Notes under the pieces: model-generated
Told to the model about the DNA's origin: nothing
Database searches by the model: none
Seen by the model: only the letters and a program-made list of their open reading frames with translations
In this document: positions 21,288-31,799 of the stretch, piece by piece
How positions within the stretch are numbered: position 1 is the first letter of the stretch
Layout of the letters: the number at the start of each line of letters is the position of its first letter
Program-made: the position numbers and the translations under genes
Assembly: GCF_945859685.1 (NCBI RefSeq)
Contig: NC_079148.1
Span: 21,525,946-21,589,945 of the forward strand
Length of the DNA: 64,000 nucleotides
Source of the DNA: Eupeodes corollae
Taxonomy: Eukaryota > Arthropoda > Insecta > Diptera > Syrphidae
Direction of reading: 5' to 3'

Positions 21288-21341
21288 TATAAATAACTCT
21301 TCTCATTCTAAAGGCTCAGTCCTACCAACCGAACGGAACGG
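21288..21341 (+). promoter_or_regulatory. Candidate core promoter: TATA box, initiator, MTE-like motif
   Basis: TATAAATA at 21288-21295 is followed by the initiator TCAGTC at 21316-21321. Taking A21318 as +1 puts the TATA box at -30, the canonical fly spacing. CGAACGGAACGG at 21330-21341 is an exact match to the motif ten element consensus CSARCSSAACGS, but lies at +13 to +24 instead of the usual +18. No downstream coding exon is recognisable, so the gene served is unknown. Confidence 0.4.
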
Positions 21342-22394
21342 AAACTGTGCCATATCTATCAGTACAGAGAACTGAGTGAGTGTGTGTAATGTGTCACTCT
21401 TGACAATAAAATGCGCACTGCTCACCACTCACTGCCCACTGCACATCCCCCTTTGTCAACCCTCAAGTGGCCCAGTTTTGCGCCCACAAATCAATTAAAC
21501 TCACTTGCGCATATTTGCTTTTTGCGACGATATTGAACAGGGTTGCCAACAATACTTAGAAATTCAATTAAAAATGCAGTGAACTTTTTCGCTTTTGGAT
21601 GCTTCTCACTTCGATCGCTTTACTTTTAAATAGCGGAAGATGGCAACTCTAGGTGACTTATCCGCTGCTCTCTTTATGCGGACGACGTGGAGACGGTAAA
21701 AATATACAACGTTGACGTTGTGATTGCGAAACTGCGAAAAATTCATTGTCAAGGTCAAACATTGAATTCTATATTCTCTTCTACCACATTGCCGACACTA
21801 CTACCACCAGTACCGCCGCCATCACCACATGGCATCAAAGTTTTAAATCAGATGATTTAAATGGGAGCAGCGCAATGTTGAAGATGAACAAAGAGGGAAG
21901 GCGGGGGGTTTTGAAATGGCAAACACTATATCGGTAGAAATTATATACTCAACTCAGATAGGGAAAAAAAGAGAGAAGAACAGAGATACGCCGACGCTTT
22001 AAGTAAACAAAAATAAAGTTATTGTGAGAATGTATACGGAAACGATCACACACATTTAGGTTTGTTGAATTTGTTGCGTATGCTGTTATTTGTTGGAGAA
22101 CGGATCAAGGGTTGGATCAGAAGAACATTCGAGAGATTGTTTTACAACATAAATGAATTATTCAATTATGAGCAGATTTGCCACTTTTGAGATTTAGTCC
22201 GAGTGAATTTGAATCATTCTGGAAATAAAAATTAATTTTACTATGAAAGGTGCATAAGTTACGGATGCGGCTTTAAATTTTAACACACACCTTACCGAAA
22301 AAGCCAATAGATCTCAAAGCTTGCTTCACATATCATGGAAATGTTTTCCAACAAACAAATAATTTTATCTGCAAAATGTAATACATTCAATGCA
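21342..22394. other. Possible leader or intron of the 21318 transcript; no ORF recognised
   Basis: A 63-codon frame at 21746-21937 has no recognisable motif. GTAAAAAT at about 21697 could be a weak 5' splice site. Nothing else is supported. Confidence 0.3.
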
Positions 22395-23147
22395 GACTTT
22401 TAATCAACTCTTTGCTATGCTTCTCAAGTTTTGGGGTCATATGAGTATGAGGAAATTGAGAAATTCCAGAATTTCATAAAAAAGCTCTTCAATCTACCCC
22501 AAAATACGCCTTGTTACGCTATATACTTGGAAAGCGGACTACCAAAGCTCTTGACAAATACACTCAAGACACAGGCTGACTTCATAATAAAGGTATGCTG
22601 TCATTATGAGGAATCAAGGCTTTCAAAAAACTACTTTTGTATGAGTTGAGGAATAAGGATTGGTGGTTAGAAAGATGGCAATCTTTTTGCAACGCTTGTG
22701 GAGAAACCTTATATATTGATGTGAACAACCAATGAAATTTGAAAGACCAGCTCTACCGCATTAATCAGAAAAACGAAGACTCTATTCGAGACCCCTTCAT
22801 CGTTTAGGCCCGGAATTCTGAAAGAATTTTATACAGTCAGCTTAATTTTAATCTAAACAAGAAAAACTACTTTCACGACTCACTATGATGAAATATCCGT
22901 AATATTCAAAGCAAGGTGTGAGCTCCTTTCCTTAAATGGTTACCTTTATAACGGAAGCTTTAATCAATTCTGTACGCTTTGCAACCTTAAATCAAAAGAA
23001 AATTGCTTTCATATGTATCATAAGAGTATGTCCAATATTCAATTATTAACTATGCCGGGAACTATCCAACTTCTGGAAAACCCTAAGCAATTTTTTAAAA
23101 AAACAGTTGACAAGTATAGGATGTTATTAATATCAGAATTCGTTTGA
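22395..23147 (+). mobile_element. Decayed LINE ORF2 C-terminal domain
   Basis: Plus-strand reading gives CYASQVLGSYEYEEIEKFQN (from about 22412) and the block KKLFNLPQNTPCYAIYLESG, both typical of the post-RT region of insect LINEs, where YCSQVWG is followed by a helix and an LP-NTPNYAVYLETG motif. After several stops come DEISVIFKARCELLSLNG (about 22890-22940) and a finger FCTLCNLKSKENCFHMYH (about 22970-23020), which matches the C-terminal C-x2-C-x7-H-type finger, with the final cysteine lost. The copy is 5' truncated and non-functional. The clade is undetermined and it appears distinct from the other LINEs here. Confidence 0.75.
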
Positions 23148-25170
23148 AACTTAAGTTCTTTTTTTGTTGATTATTGAACATTTAATTAAATTTTAAAATA
23201 AACATTTATAAACTTGTCAACCAGACTGACAGCTTTTCCATAGTTATTAAATTTATAATTTGTATTCAATTTTTTATATTGAAAGGTAAAAAAATGAATA
23301 ACTTACGTACTTACTTGCACGTAAGTTGACATAATGTGCATAATAACGTTATAATCTCGGTTTCGGAGGCAGAAAAATTGATTCTTACTTATTTTTCATA
23401 AAGTATTTTTTTAAAGTACCCTTGAAGTTCTGTGTATGGACAGGTTTTCAGGCGCAAGGCAAGTTTCTAGCACCTGATTGGCCAGCTGCCAAAAAAAATG
23501 CCTTCCAATTAAGGCAACTTTGTTTGAAAGTTGACTGGAAAGTTAGTCAAGTCTACATGAAACTGAACTGAAAGCTGATCTCTATTACTCATTGATTTAT
23601 TTATTTTCTGCACAAATCTATTCACTGTTTTGTTTAAAAGGATTCCTTGCAAATTATAAAAGAAATAAGTAATATTTCTTTACAATACAAAATACAAATC
23701 GTGATTGACTTTCAGCTTGCTTGGGAGTGTTTTGTAGACAATAATGTTTTTAATAGTTTTTGTACGATGAGCTGAAAGAAAAGGCAGGTGAAGTAAAATT
23801 CCAAGTTTGAAATTTATGACACTTGAAAAACTAAGTAGTTGACTGCAAATAAAGTAATTTAAAACTTTTTACTATTTTTATCTTTATACATGAAAGAATT
23901 AAAAAGGTGATTATAGATCTGAATTATTTGGTTTAATTTATTGTTCTGTGTACAAATTATGCAAATCAAAAAAAATTATGCCCACAACATTTTGAAATGA
24001 ATTTTCTTGTAATGAGCAAAAATTGTCATTTAAAAAACTTGAAGATGTTTACTGTTAAGAGATATACAGACCTTGAATGAATTCGGTGGTAATTTAATAA
24101 GTTTTGTATGTTTTATTAAAAAACAGATCACAAATAACACATTTTATTTGCTCCATTGTCCAAAACAATTTGAGGGAAATATCATTTCTTTTTGAAATAT
24201 ACGATTTGACATTTTTATTCATAAGTTGAATTTGCTTTTTCATAACATTTGTGTATGACGTTACAATGTGTTAAAAATAATTTAATTCAACGAATTTTTT
24301 TGAAAGTCTCTTCTGCACATTTACTGTTTTAAACAATTTAATTTCAATGCTTATTCTTGAAGTATGAAAGAACAAGAAAGGTATTTCGAAAGTTTAGAGG
24401 TATCAGAATATGAGAATTTGAACGTAATTACACATCCGTACACAGACATATCTCTAAAACCATTGATTTCAATTATAGAGAACTTGATACGTCAAGAAAT
24501 TTTGAAAATTTCCAAAATCGGTATTTCCTGTAGGAAATTAAAACTAATCTTGTCTTATTTTATAATAGAGTGTACTTTCCTTAGATTTTGTTTTCTTCAC
24601 CTACCTAAAAAACCATATGAGTTAAAACAACGCCTTGATAAAAAGTTTTTGGAATTGGAAATGCTGACTCTTTGAGATCTATTTTGACAACATTTATCGG
24701 ATGATTTTTGTATATGTATTTCTGGTCCCAATAATAAGTTATCCATAAATTAATCTAAATAAGTTTGAATATGCCCAAAGAATTAAAGGGTTAATTTTGG
24801 TACGTGCAAGAAATCAATATCACGGATTTTAAAAATTATGGGCGATTGATGAAACTGACCTAAACACAACACAGATTCCTAGCCAAAGGAGGACTTCAGA
24901 AAACTAGAAATGTTTAGCAAACAAAAATTAGAACATATAATTTGGGGACTTTGGGGGCGATCATTCGTCAAAAAACTTTCTCCCCTTAAAAACTTATATA
25001 ATAGGAACAATTAATTAAATTTTTGATTATTGGAACATTTGTTGATTGAGGTTAACGATTGCAAACAATATTACATTGGAAAATATATTATTTTGGAAAA
25101 AAAAATTGAAATGTGCTCCATCGATTTTCCTTCCACATAATACTCCCATATGCACTTTCGCTTTGCTTTT
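23148..25170. other. AT-rich stretch without a supported gene
   Basis: The only long frame is 103 codons at 24364-24675 on the plus strand. It begins with ATG, is rich in Ile, Leu, Glu and Lys, and resembles no family I know. With no splice or promoter context I regard it as probably non-coding. Confidence 0.45.
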
Positions 25171-26159
25171 GCTAGTGAAATTCATCCGGCATCCGTCTGC
25201 CTTTACCTATCATCAAAAACGCAACGCGATCCACTTCAAAGCCAACACAAAAAAAAAACATACATAATTCAACTTCAACGCGACCACGTAACAGCTCGAG
25301 CCTATAGCTAAGCAAAGCACCACCACCGCCGCAGCAGTCCGCAGCACCGAATAGCAACAGCTATAGCGTGGCGATGGTTGATCGTTGAAGTGTTGTGTAC
25401 TGTATACTGACGAGCGGAACGCGCTGCGCTTGTCAAAGAGAATAAAAGAGAGCAAGAGATGCGCCTGTCATTGCCGCTTGCTACCCCATATTTCTCGCTT
25501 TTATTGTTAATTGAGCTTTTTAGCTGCAGTCAAGTTCGGGGTTACACTCTGGGGGTGTATAATGCATTAGCAGCACACACTCGTGAGAAGGTACTTGAAA
25601 AGTGCATCTGTACATTATACACCGTGTACTTTATATTTATGGTGCAGTTGTGGGCTTCGAGTAGGAAAAAGCTCCCCATTTTATAGTCGAGGGTGTTACA
25701 AGGGCACGCGACTATTTACGTAGAATGTGTATAAAGTATAATGCACTTAAAAATCATGAACTAAAACGAAGCACTCTCTTTCTCTCTCTCTCTAAAAAGG
25801 TTTGCCAACATAGAGGGCGCTAATATAGGGGATGGTGATATATAGTAGCGCTGCGCTGCCTATATAGATACAGCTGCTACCGATCTTGAACTAGAAAAAC
25901 TCGAAAAAGCTATTAAATCAACATTTTAAAAGCATGCACTGCGTTTGCGTTTGTATGCATATATCTACATTTTGTTGTAGAGTTGACTCAGTTTGATGAG
26001 AGAGAATAATACCTATGCACATACTCGTAGGCGAACGAGAAAACAAAATTCGCAGCACCACCGCCGACTACCGCCGCGCCGCGCGTCGCTCCTACCTCTT
26101 ACTACCCTGCTCTGCTCAAGCGTGTGTGCAATGTGCCATCCATCCATCCAAAAACGCTC
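25171..26159. promoter_or_regulatory. CG-richer upstream region with GAGA-type tract
   Basis: CTCTCTTTCTCTCTCTCTCT at 25773-25793 is a GAGA-factor-type sequence. The surrounding 1 kb is richer in GC and CG than the flanks. It precedes the candidate initiator at 26158. Open frames on both strands (for example 25459-25686 with a hydrophobic N-terminus) are short and unrecognised. Confidence 0.3.
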
Positions 26160-26854
26160 AGTTGTGTTGTGCTGCACTATCGATAAAACGCAGTGAAAGG
26201 ATTCTCGAGCTTTCACTTCTAGAAAAGAAAGAACAAGTTGAAAAAAAAATCAAGCAAAAACTACAACTCAAAATTCGTTCTCGGTTAAGCGAGTATAGCG
26301 ATCTTCAAGTTCATCAAACGCGCCGCGCCAGTAGCAAACAACTTCAGTGTCCGCTCCACCCCTTATGTCAGTGGCAATTTATTTTATTTTTCATCGTAGT
26401 GGTGGTGGTGGTTCTTGTTCGGTTGCACCTCTTTTTTTTCTTGCACGCTTCTTGCGATTACCTGTAATCTCCAAACGACCTTAACTTCATCTTCGCCGCC
26501 CCGGTCGCAAGGATTTTCTCGGTTACCATTTTTTCGATTTTTATTTATGGTGTTAAATTTTTCCGGTCTTTGGTGAATCATGGAAAAGTAGAAAATTTTC
26601 ATCAAACGTCAGATTTGTGTCAATAAAATCAAGTTAACAGCAATTTTAGTGTCAAAATAGTGAAATCAAATATCGTCTAATTATCACAATCAGCTGATTT
26701 TTGATCTATTTTTCTTTTTCACTCAAAAAAATCTTTTCCGAAATATTTTCACTATTACAAAATCATCACCAGAAGCTTCCTGCTGCTCTTGAATTGCTCT
26801 TTGCAGATTTCTGCTGGTTTCATCCCTCTCAATTATATTACCAGTCAAACAAGG
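26158..26854 (+). promoter_or_regulatory. Candidate initiator, DRE motif and untranslated first exon
   Basis: TCAGTT at 26158-26163 fits the fly initiator (A26160 as +1). TATCGATA at 26178-26185 is a perfect DREF-binding element, common at fly housekeeping promoters, here at +19. A good 5' splice site, AAGG|GTAAGA, follows with GT at 26855-26856, so 26160-26854 could be a 695-nt first exon. It contains many short ATG frames, including a 150-codon frame at 26015-26467 that starts before the initiator, so any coding start would be in a later exon. Motif-based inference only. Confidence 0.3.
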
Positions 26855-28125
26855 GTAAGAAACATCGCATCTTTTGCCGCATTTATTTCAATATTATGAA
26901 ATTAATATTTCTTTTTTAAAAATAGTTCCCCATGTGTTACGAGCTAATAAAGAATTTAGTATATTTAATGTTTAAATGCAGCTTATATATGTGCAATAAT
27001 TTAATTTTTGACAGTGGCGACAAGCTGACTCTGTATGCTTTATTTTTGACGAAGCGCATATGTAGCTTAATTAGTATAGAATGAGGTTTCGGTCTTTTAA
27101 GATATGTACTGTACATACATAGGAATAAAAATGTATTGTTATGCATTTTTGTTTCTCATAAATTATAAAGTTTATAAAAATAAACAAATAACTGATAAGA
27201 ATAAATGATAAGAAAAATTGTTCTAATGTTTGGGATAATTTTGTTTGCTGATTTGCGTTTAACGACTATTTGAGTAGATGATGTGAAAGATGCCTTAAGT
27301 TAGTGCAGCTTATCAGCTAGACGTAACGATGACATAATCTCGAGATATAAGTGTGTAGTTTTTCTTTATTTGTTTTTTAATGACCACCACATCTAGTTGC
27401 ATTTTTTAACAGCCATGTTGAAATGAATATCAGGGAAGCAAGTGTTTGAAATAGGATGTTTGAAATTATATGCAAAATTATTTAGTGGACATGTTATGGA
27501 TTTAAGGCTTTCAACTTGTTGGAAATATTTAATTATTGGAGGGTATATACAATTTTAGCATTTTGAATCAATATTCTACTCAAGAAAAATCTTAAAACAA
27601 TGAATAATAAATATGGTAAACTTGGGCGTATACGCACTTTTTTTTAACATAATTGTTTAACATCAGTAACACGACCTATTATTTTGTTTGACTTACTGTT
27701 AATACCATGAACCTAGGTACACAGCAACTTTGAACAGCAACTGTTAAATCAAAATTTTTGCATCTTTTCTAAAAATCAAAGAATGTTTTTAAAATATTTC
27801 TTATAATGATCAAGTGGATTAATTTTGTGTAGTTAAAAAATATAAACTCAAATAAGCATTCACGGAAAGATCAGTATTCTTCTATTATCTGCAGTAAAAT
27901 TATTTACACCGAATTTCAAATCAAAATTGTTTCAAAACTTCAAACATTGATAAAGATTTCAAGGTTTCAATTCGAAAAGACGATTTTTTAAAATAATTTA
28001 AAGCAAATTAAACAAAATAAAAAATTATTCGGAATTTGTACGGTTTTAAAAAAAATTAAAACTTCAATAGAATCGAAATTATTTCATTGAATTTATTTAT
28101 ATCGAGGATTTGATTTGAAGATAAG
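26855..28125. other. AT-rich stretch without a recognised feature
   Basis: No domain, RNA or repeat signal was recognised. If the first exon at 26160 is real, this is the beginning of a large intron. Confidence 0.45.
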
Positions 28126-28200
28126 AAAAGAGGCTGGGATGCGACCCACACTGATAACTTCCCATTCCGTCTGTCAATTTGTCTTGCTTAAAAGTTTTTA
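28126..28200 (+). repeat. Terminal inverted repeat, left end of foldback element
   Basis: This pairs with the reverse complement of about 30185-30258, including the shared block GACCCACACTGATAACTTC and, further in, CTTAAAAGTTT. Confidence 0.8.
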
Positions 28201-29718
28201 GGTTTTCGAATTGGGTTAAAAAAGTTGCTAGTTGCATTATTCTTAAAAATTTTAAAACTACCAACAATATTTTCCTTATAAAGAAATAGTTTAGTTTGAA
28301 AATCAAGTTTCGTTAAATAGATTTTTAGTCTAAAACAAATTTTCAACAATATAAGCAGTATTTGTTCAGTTTTTACAAATTGGATGAATGAAATTAATTT
28401 AAGAGATATCAAGAACCGACCATCAATTTTTACCAAATTTGCGTACTATTTCTTGTAGATTTAATTTTTGTATGAAAAGACGGACTGTTGGATTCTTATA
28501 AACAAATTTACTGAATATCGAAAAAAAATATTTTCTGTGAAATAAAAAAGTTTGAAGACGATATTTTTAATTTTTGGAAAGCTATTGGGTCGAAAGTACA
28601 TTTTTATCAAGTTTTAGTATTCTTTCTTTTTTGTAAACACTCTCAATTAGATTTTTCTCAGATTTTTCTTGAATGTTAACAACAATATTTTTTAAAAGAT
28701 TAAGGTCAATATGTCAAAGTTTTAAAAAAATATTTGAGTCGAAAATCAATTTTTAACAACTTTTATTATTTTTATTAATGTCAAAATTTTCAATTTGACA
28801 AATCGGACCCATTACAATAACTTGTTATGGGAAGTTAAAATTTTAAAAAGGATTGCAATATTTTCTTGATGAACATTTTCCACAGTATAATTTTCTTTAT
28901 TAAAAAGATCTTCTCAAATAAGTACTAAGTAAAAAATTGTGGGTACCCCTTCTATTAACAAGATCTTACATTACCTGTTTTAGTTTAAACATAGAATTAA
29001 GATCAACCCTCTTACGAAAGCCAAAGATCAAACTACCATAAACTCCACAGTTAAAAAGCTTAGTTTTGAAAACTATTGCGATCACTTAAAATAATTCATT
29101 GTTGAATTAAATTGTTACAAAAATTAATTAATTTTTACTTCGTATGACTCAATTTTATTGTAAATATAAAGCATATAAAAGTCCCAGTGTAATCAGTTTT
29201 TTAACTTCCCATCGGAAGTTATTGTAATGGATTCGATTTGTCAATCTGAAAATTTTGACATTTCCCGACGTTTCAAGCTCCCTAGAGTCGAAATAAAAGA
29301 TTTTTAGAAAGATGTGTGTGTGTGCGTGTGTTCGTACGTTCGTACGTCTGTACGCTTTCGACGTTTTTTTCGTCGTCCATAGCTCAAGAACCAGAAGAGA
29401 TATCGATTTCAAATACATTTTTTTATACAGATAATTAGGTAAAAAGATGCAGAAAGGGCTCTCAAGAAAATTGCGTGGGTGGTTTTTTTACCATAGCAGT
29501 TTGCAAAATAAGGTAAACATTTTGGTTAACCCTAAATATCTTACGAACCAAAAAAGCTAGGGACTTGAATTAAATTTTATATTGTATATTGTTACGTGAT
29601 ATCAAAGAAGTATATTTTTTGAAATAAAAAAAAATAAAAAAAAAAATTGTCACCTCCAAAATTTTACGACTAAAATATGATTTCATCTCCAAATTAATTT
29701 TTTGTGACGAAGAATAAT

Positions 29719-30180
29719 GTTTTTGACATCTGATCAAATTTTGAGACAAATCGAATTGACAGTATTTTTACAAAAAATAAAAACCTAAAAATAAATTTAT
29801 AAAAGTTGGTTAAAATTGATTTTCGACTCAAATATCTCTTCAAAAATTTTAAATATTGGCTTCAAGGTAATTTTATCTTATAAGAAATATTGTTTTCAGC
29901 ATTTAGTACAATTTTCAAAAAATTCGAATCGACAGTTTTGTTTACAAAAAATAAAACTCTAAAAAAAAAACAATATTAAAACTTGGTAAAAATGTGCATT
30001 CGACTCAAATAGCTTTTAAAAATTAAAAATATTGGCTTCAAACTTATTTTATTTCACAGAAAATAATGTTTTCAATACTCAGTAATTTTTTTTTTATAAA
30101 AATCCAACAGTCCGTTTTTCATAAAAAATAAAATCTACAAAAAATAGTACGCAAATTTGGTAAAAATTGATACGAGAATA
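29719..30180. repeat. About 175-bp subrepeats in right arm of foldback element
   Basis: Three direct copies are anchored by AATGTTTT or ATTGTTTT at about 29717, 29890 and 30066 (periods of 173 and 176 bp). Each contains an ACAGT...TTACAAAAAATAAAA-like segment and a CGACTCAAATA-type segment. Variable-number subrepeats inside long inverted repeats are a feature of FB-type elements. Confidence 0.65.
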
Positions 30181-30184
30181 TATA

Positions 30185-30258
30185 GACAAACTTTTAAGCC
30201 AGAAAATCGACAGACGGGATGAGAAGTTATCAGTGTGGGTCGCATTCCAGCCTCTTTT
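30185..30258 (-). repeat. Terminal inverted repeat, right end of foldback element
   Basis: Reverse complement of the left end. It differs at a few positions, mostly transitions. Confidence 0.8.
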
Positions 30259-30324
30259 TAAAGTTATCACACGGACACCTGTGGTAATACAAATATCAAA
30301 ATAGTTTAGAAGAAAAAACTAAGA

Positions 30325-31380
30325 CAAGTTTTTTGGAAGAAGATATGATTCCAGCCATTCTGGGAATGTATAGGCATGTATGTCCAATATTGATATACGA
30401 ATGTTTAGTATGGTGTCCGTTCCTGGAAAAGGTCACCAACCTTCAAAATATGACCAAATATCCGGTACTACTAATGCCATGATGACAACGCCGACTGCAG
30501 CCTTAGAGGCATTCCTCTTACGAGCATCTCTGAAAATGACCTCCCTGCGTCTATACAGTGTACTATTTGGCGCGACCTTTGGTCATAAAAAACACAAAAA
30601 CACTATGGATATTAAATCAGATATTTAAACAGACTATTTAAAGCCTTTTATAGATTTTAAACCGTAGCCCTAGACATTTTTACTAGAGAAAAATAAAGGA
30701 AAATAGGGTCATATAAACAAATCATGCATTAGACTTTTCGGACGAAGGGAAAAGAGTCTTTAATCTTATCAGAAAATCCTCATCCAAAAATTCCATAAAC
30801 TTCCCGGACTTTGACAGTGTCTTCTAAACAGAATTACTCACATATTCTCAAGCGGCTAAAGACCTTTCTTCCCACAATTTGGTTAACAAAACCATAGACA
30901 TTTTTATTGATAGCCAAGCAGCAATCGATTCCAAAATCCGCAATTGCCTAAAAGTAGAAACTGGTGAAACAGCGCCGAAGGAAGCTATGTTAACTCAGCG
31001 ATGCCAACAGGGTCAACCTTCGTTGGGTCTCACGGCATTGTGATGTTTACGGAAATTGGCCAAAAACTAATTAATAATTCATCCGCACCATATTGTTGCT
31101 TTATGATCTATAAACCGAAAACAACAGGAGCTCGGTTCTTGAAAATTGAATGGTTGCGAAGAATCTATGATATTTCTAAAGGAAAAGCAAAATACGTTTC
31201 GCAACTAAGCAGGCCTTCATTATTTTTATTGACAAATATCCTAACAGGTCATATGTCAGATGGTATTTACGAGATGAAATGTTAAGCAGCTCATCTGACC
31301 TATGTAGAGGTGGCGAAGAAGGGACACAATAGGGTACTAAGGTACTACACCACTCTATTTAAATGCCCAAGCCTAGCCAA
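30325..31380 (+). mobile_element. Decayed LINE: RT tail and RNase H fragment
   Basis: Plus-strand reading across frameshifts gives DMIPAILGMYRHVCPILIYE (from about 30343), then LVWCPFLEKVTNL (about 30406), matching the RPILMYG-VVWWP-LEKVTNL region after the RT thumb. TTPTAALEAFLLRASL follows (about 30490) and then GHKKHKNTM (about 30583). The RNase H part shows NLVNKTIDIFIDSQAAID (about 30880-30930), with one catalytic aspartate, and NRVNLRWVSRH (about 31010, normally V-L-WVPGH). Later motifs are unreadable. This resembles I/R1/LOA-type ORF2 with RNase H and is related to 46640-47975. It begins within about 70 bp of the foldback element. Confidence 0.7.
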
Positions 31381-31673
31381 AAAAATAATTACGAAACTAG
31401 GAAAATACTTTTTTGACAACCTGTGGCGCATCCTTTCCATTCTGATATTCTCTCAAAAATAAGGATAGTTCAGGGAGGCGCCCTAAATTTAATTCTCATA
31501 AAGTTTCTTACTTCTTTCCAAAACCTTATCTTTTTTCTTTCCAAAACAATGGATACACAGTGATCGGACTGAGATGTTTTTCAGCCTATACTTGCATCAT
31601 AGGAAACTAATAGTAATTGAAGCTAGATACTTCAAACTTATAAGAGATAATAATAAAATAATAAATAAAATAA

Positions 31674-31790
31674 CTTGGGTGGAACAACAGTCCGTAGGGA
31701 ACTGGGGCCTATTGACTTACGACCCTCAACTATTCCTGTGTGTGAGTACTGATATCCGTCCAACGCACTAACCATCGTGCCACGGGTACT
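31674..31790 (-). mobile_element. Internally deleted SINE copy
   Basis: On the minus strand it starts with the family head GTACCCGTGGCACGATGGTT and GCGTTGGAC, then jumps directly to the 3' part (ACTCACACACAGGAAT..., GTAAGTCAATAGGCCC..., CTGTTGTTCCACCC). The B box and the middle of the element are missing, leaving about 117 bp of about 285. Compare the full copy at 34262-34545. Confidence 0.8.
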
Positions 31791-31799
31791 CCGATAAAT

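Larger units (their letters stand above)
28126..30258. mobile_element. 2.1-kb foldback-type element with long subrepeated inverted repeats
   Basis: The outermost 50 bp or so (28126-28175 and 30208-30258) are inverted repeats beginning AAAAGAGGCTGG and containing ATGCGACCCACACTGATAAC, with only a few mismatches. Inverted similarity continues inward. A block starting ATCAATTTTTACCAAATTTG (about 28423) pairs with about 30170. GTCGAAAATCAATTTT (about 28737) pairs with about 29815. CAAATCGGACCCATTACAAT (about 28799) pairs with about 29220-29240. The arms are not collinear throughout and contain about 175-bp direct subrepeats (right arm anchors at 29719, 29892 and 30068). No open frame of note lies in the centre (about 28843-29195). 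The structure resembles foldback (FB-like) elements; no target duplication was identified. Confidence 0.75.

Noticed and set aside
24364..24675. 103-aa ORF as a host gene
   Set aside because: AT-driven composition, no motif, no context; retained only as a note in the surrounding region.
25459..25686. 75-aa ORF with a signal-peptide-like N-terminus
   Set aside because: No homology or Cys pattern recognised, no supported splice or promoter context, and chance hydrophobic starts are common in T-rich DNA.
28126..30258. CRISPR-like or bacterial repeat array
   Set aside because: Subrepeats are about 175 bp, inverted between arms and AT-rich, with no spacer-repeat pattern; the sequence is eukaryotic.
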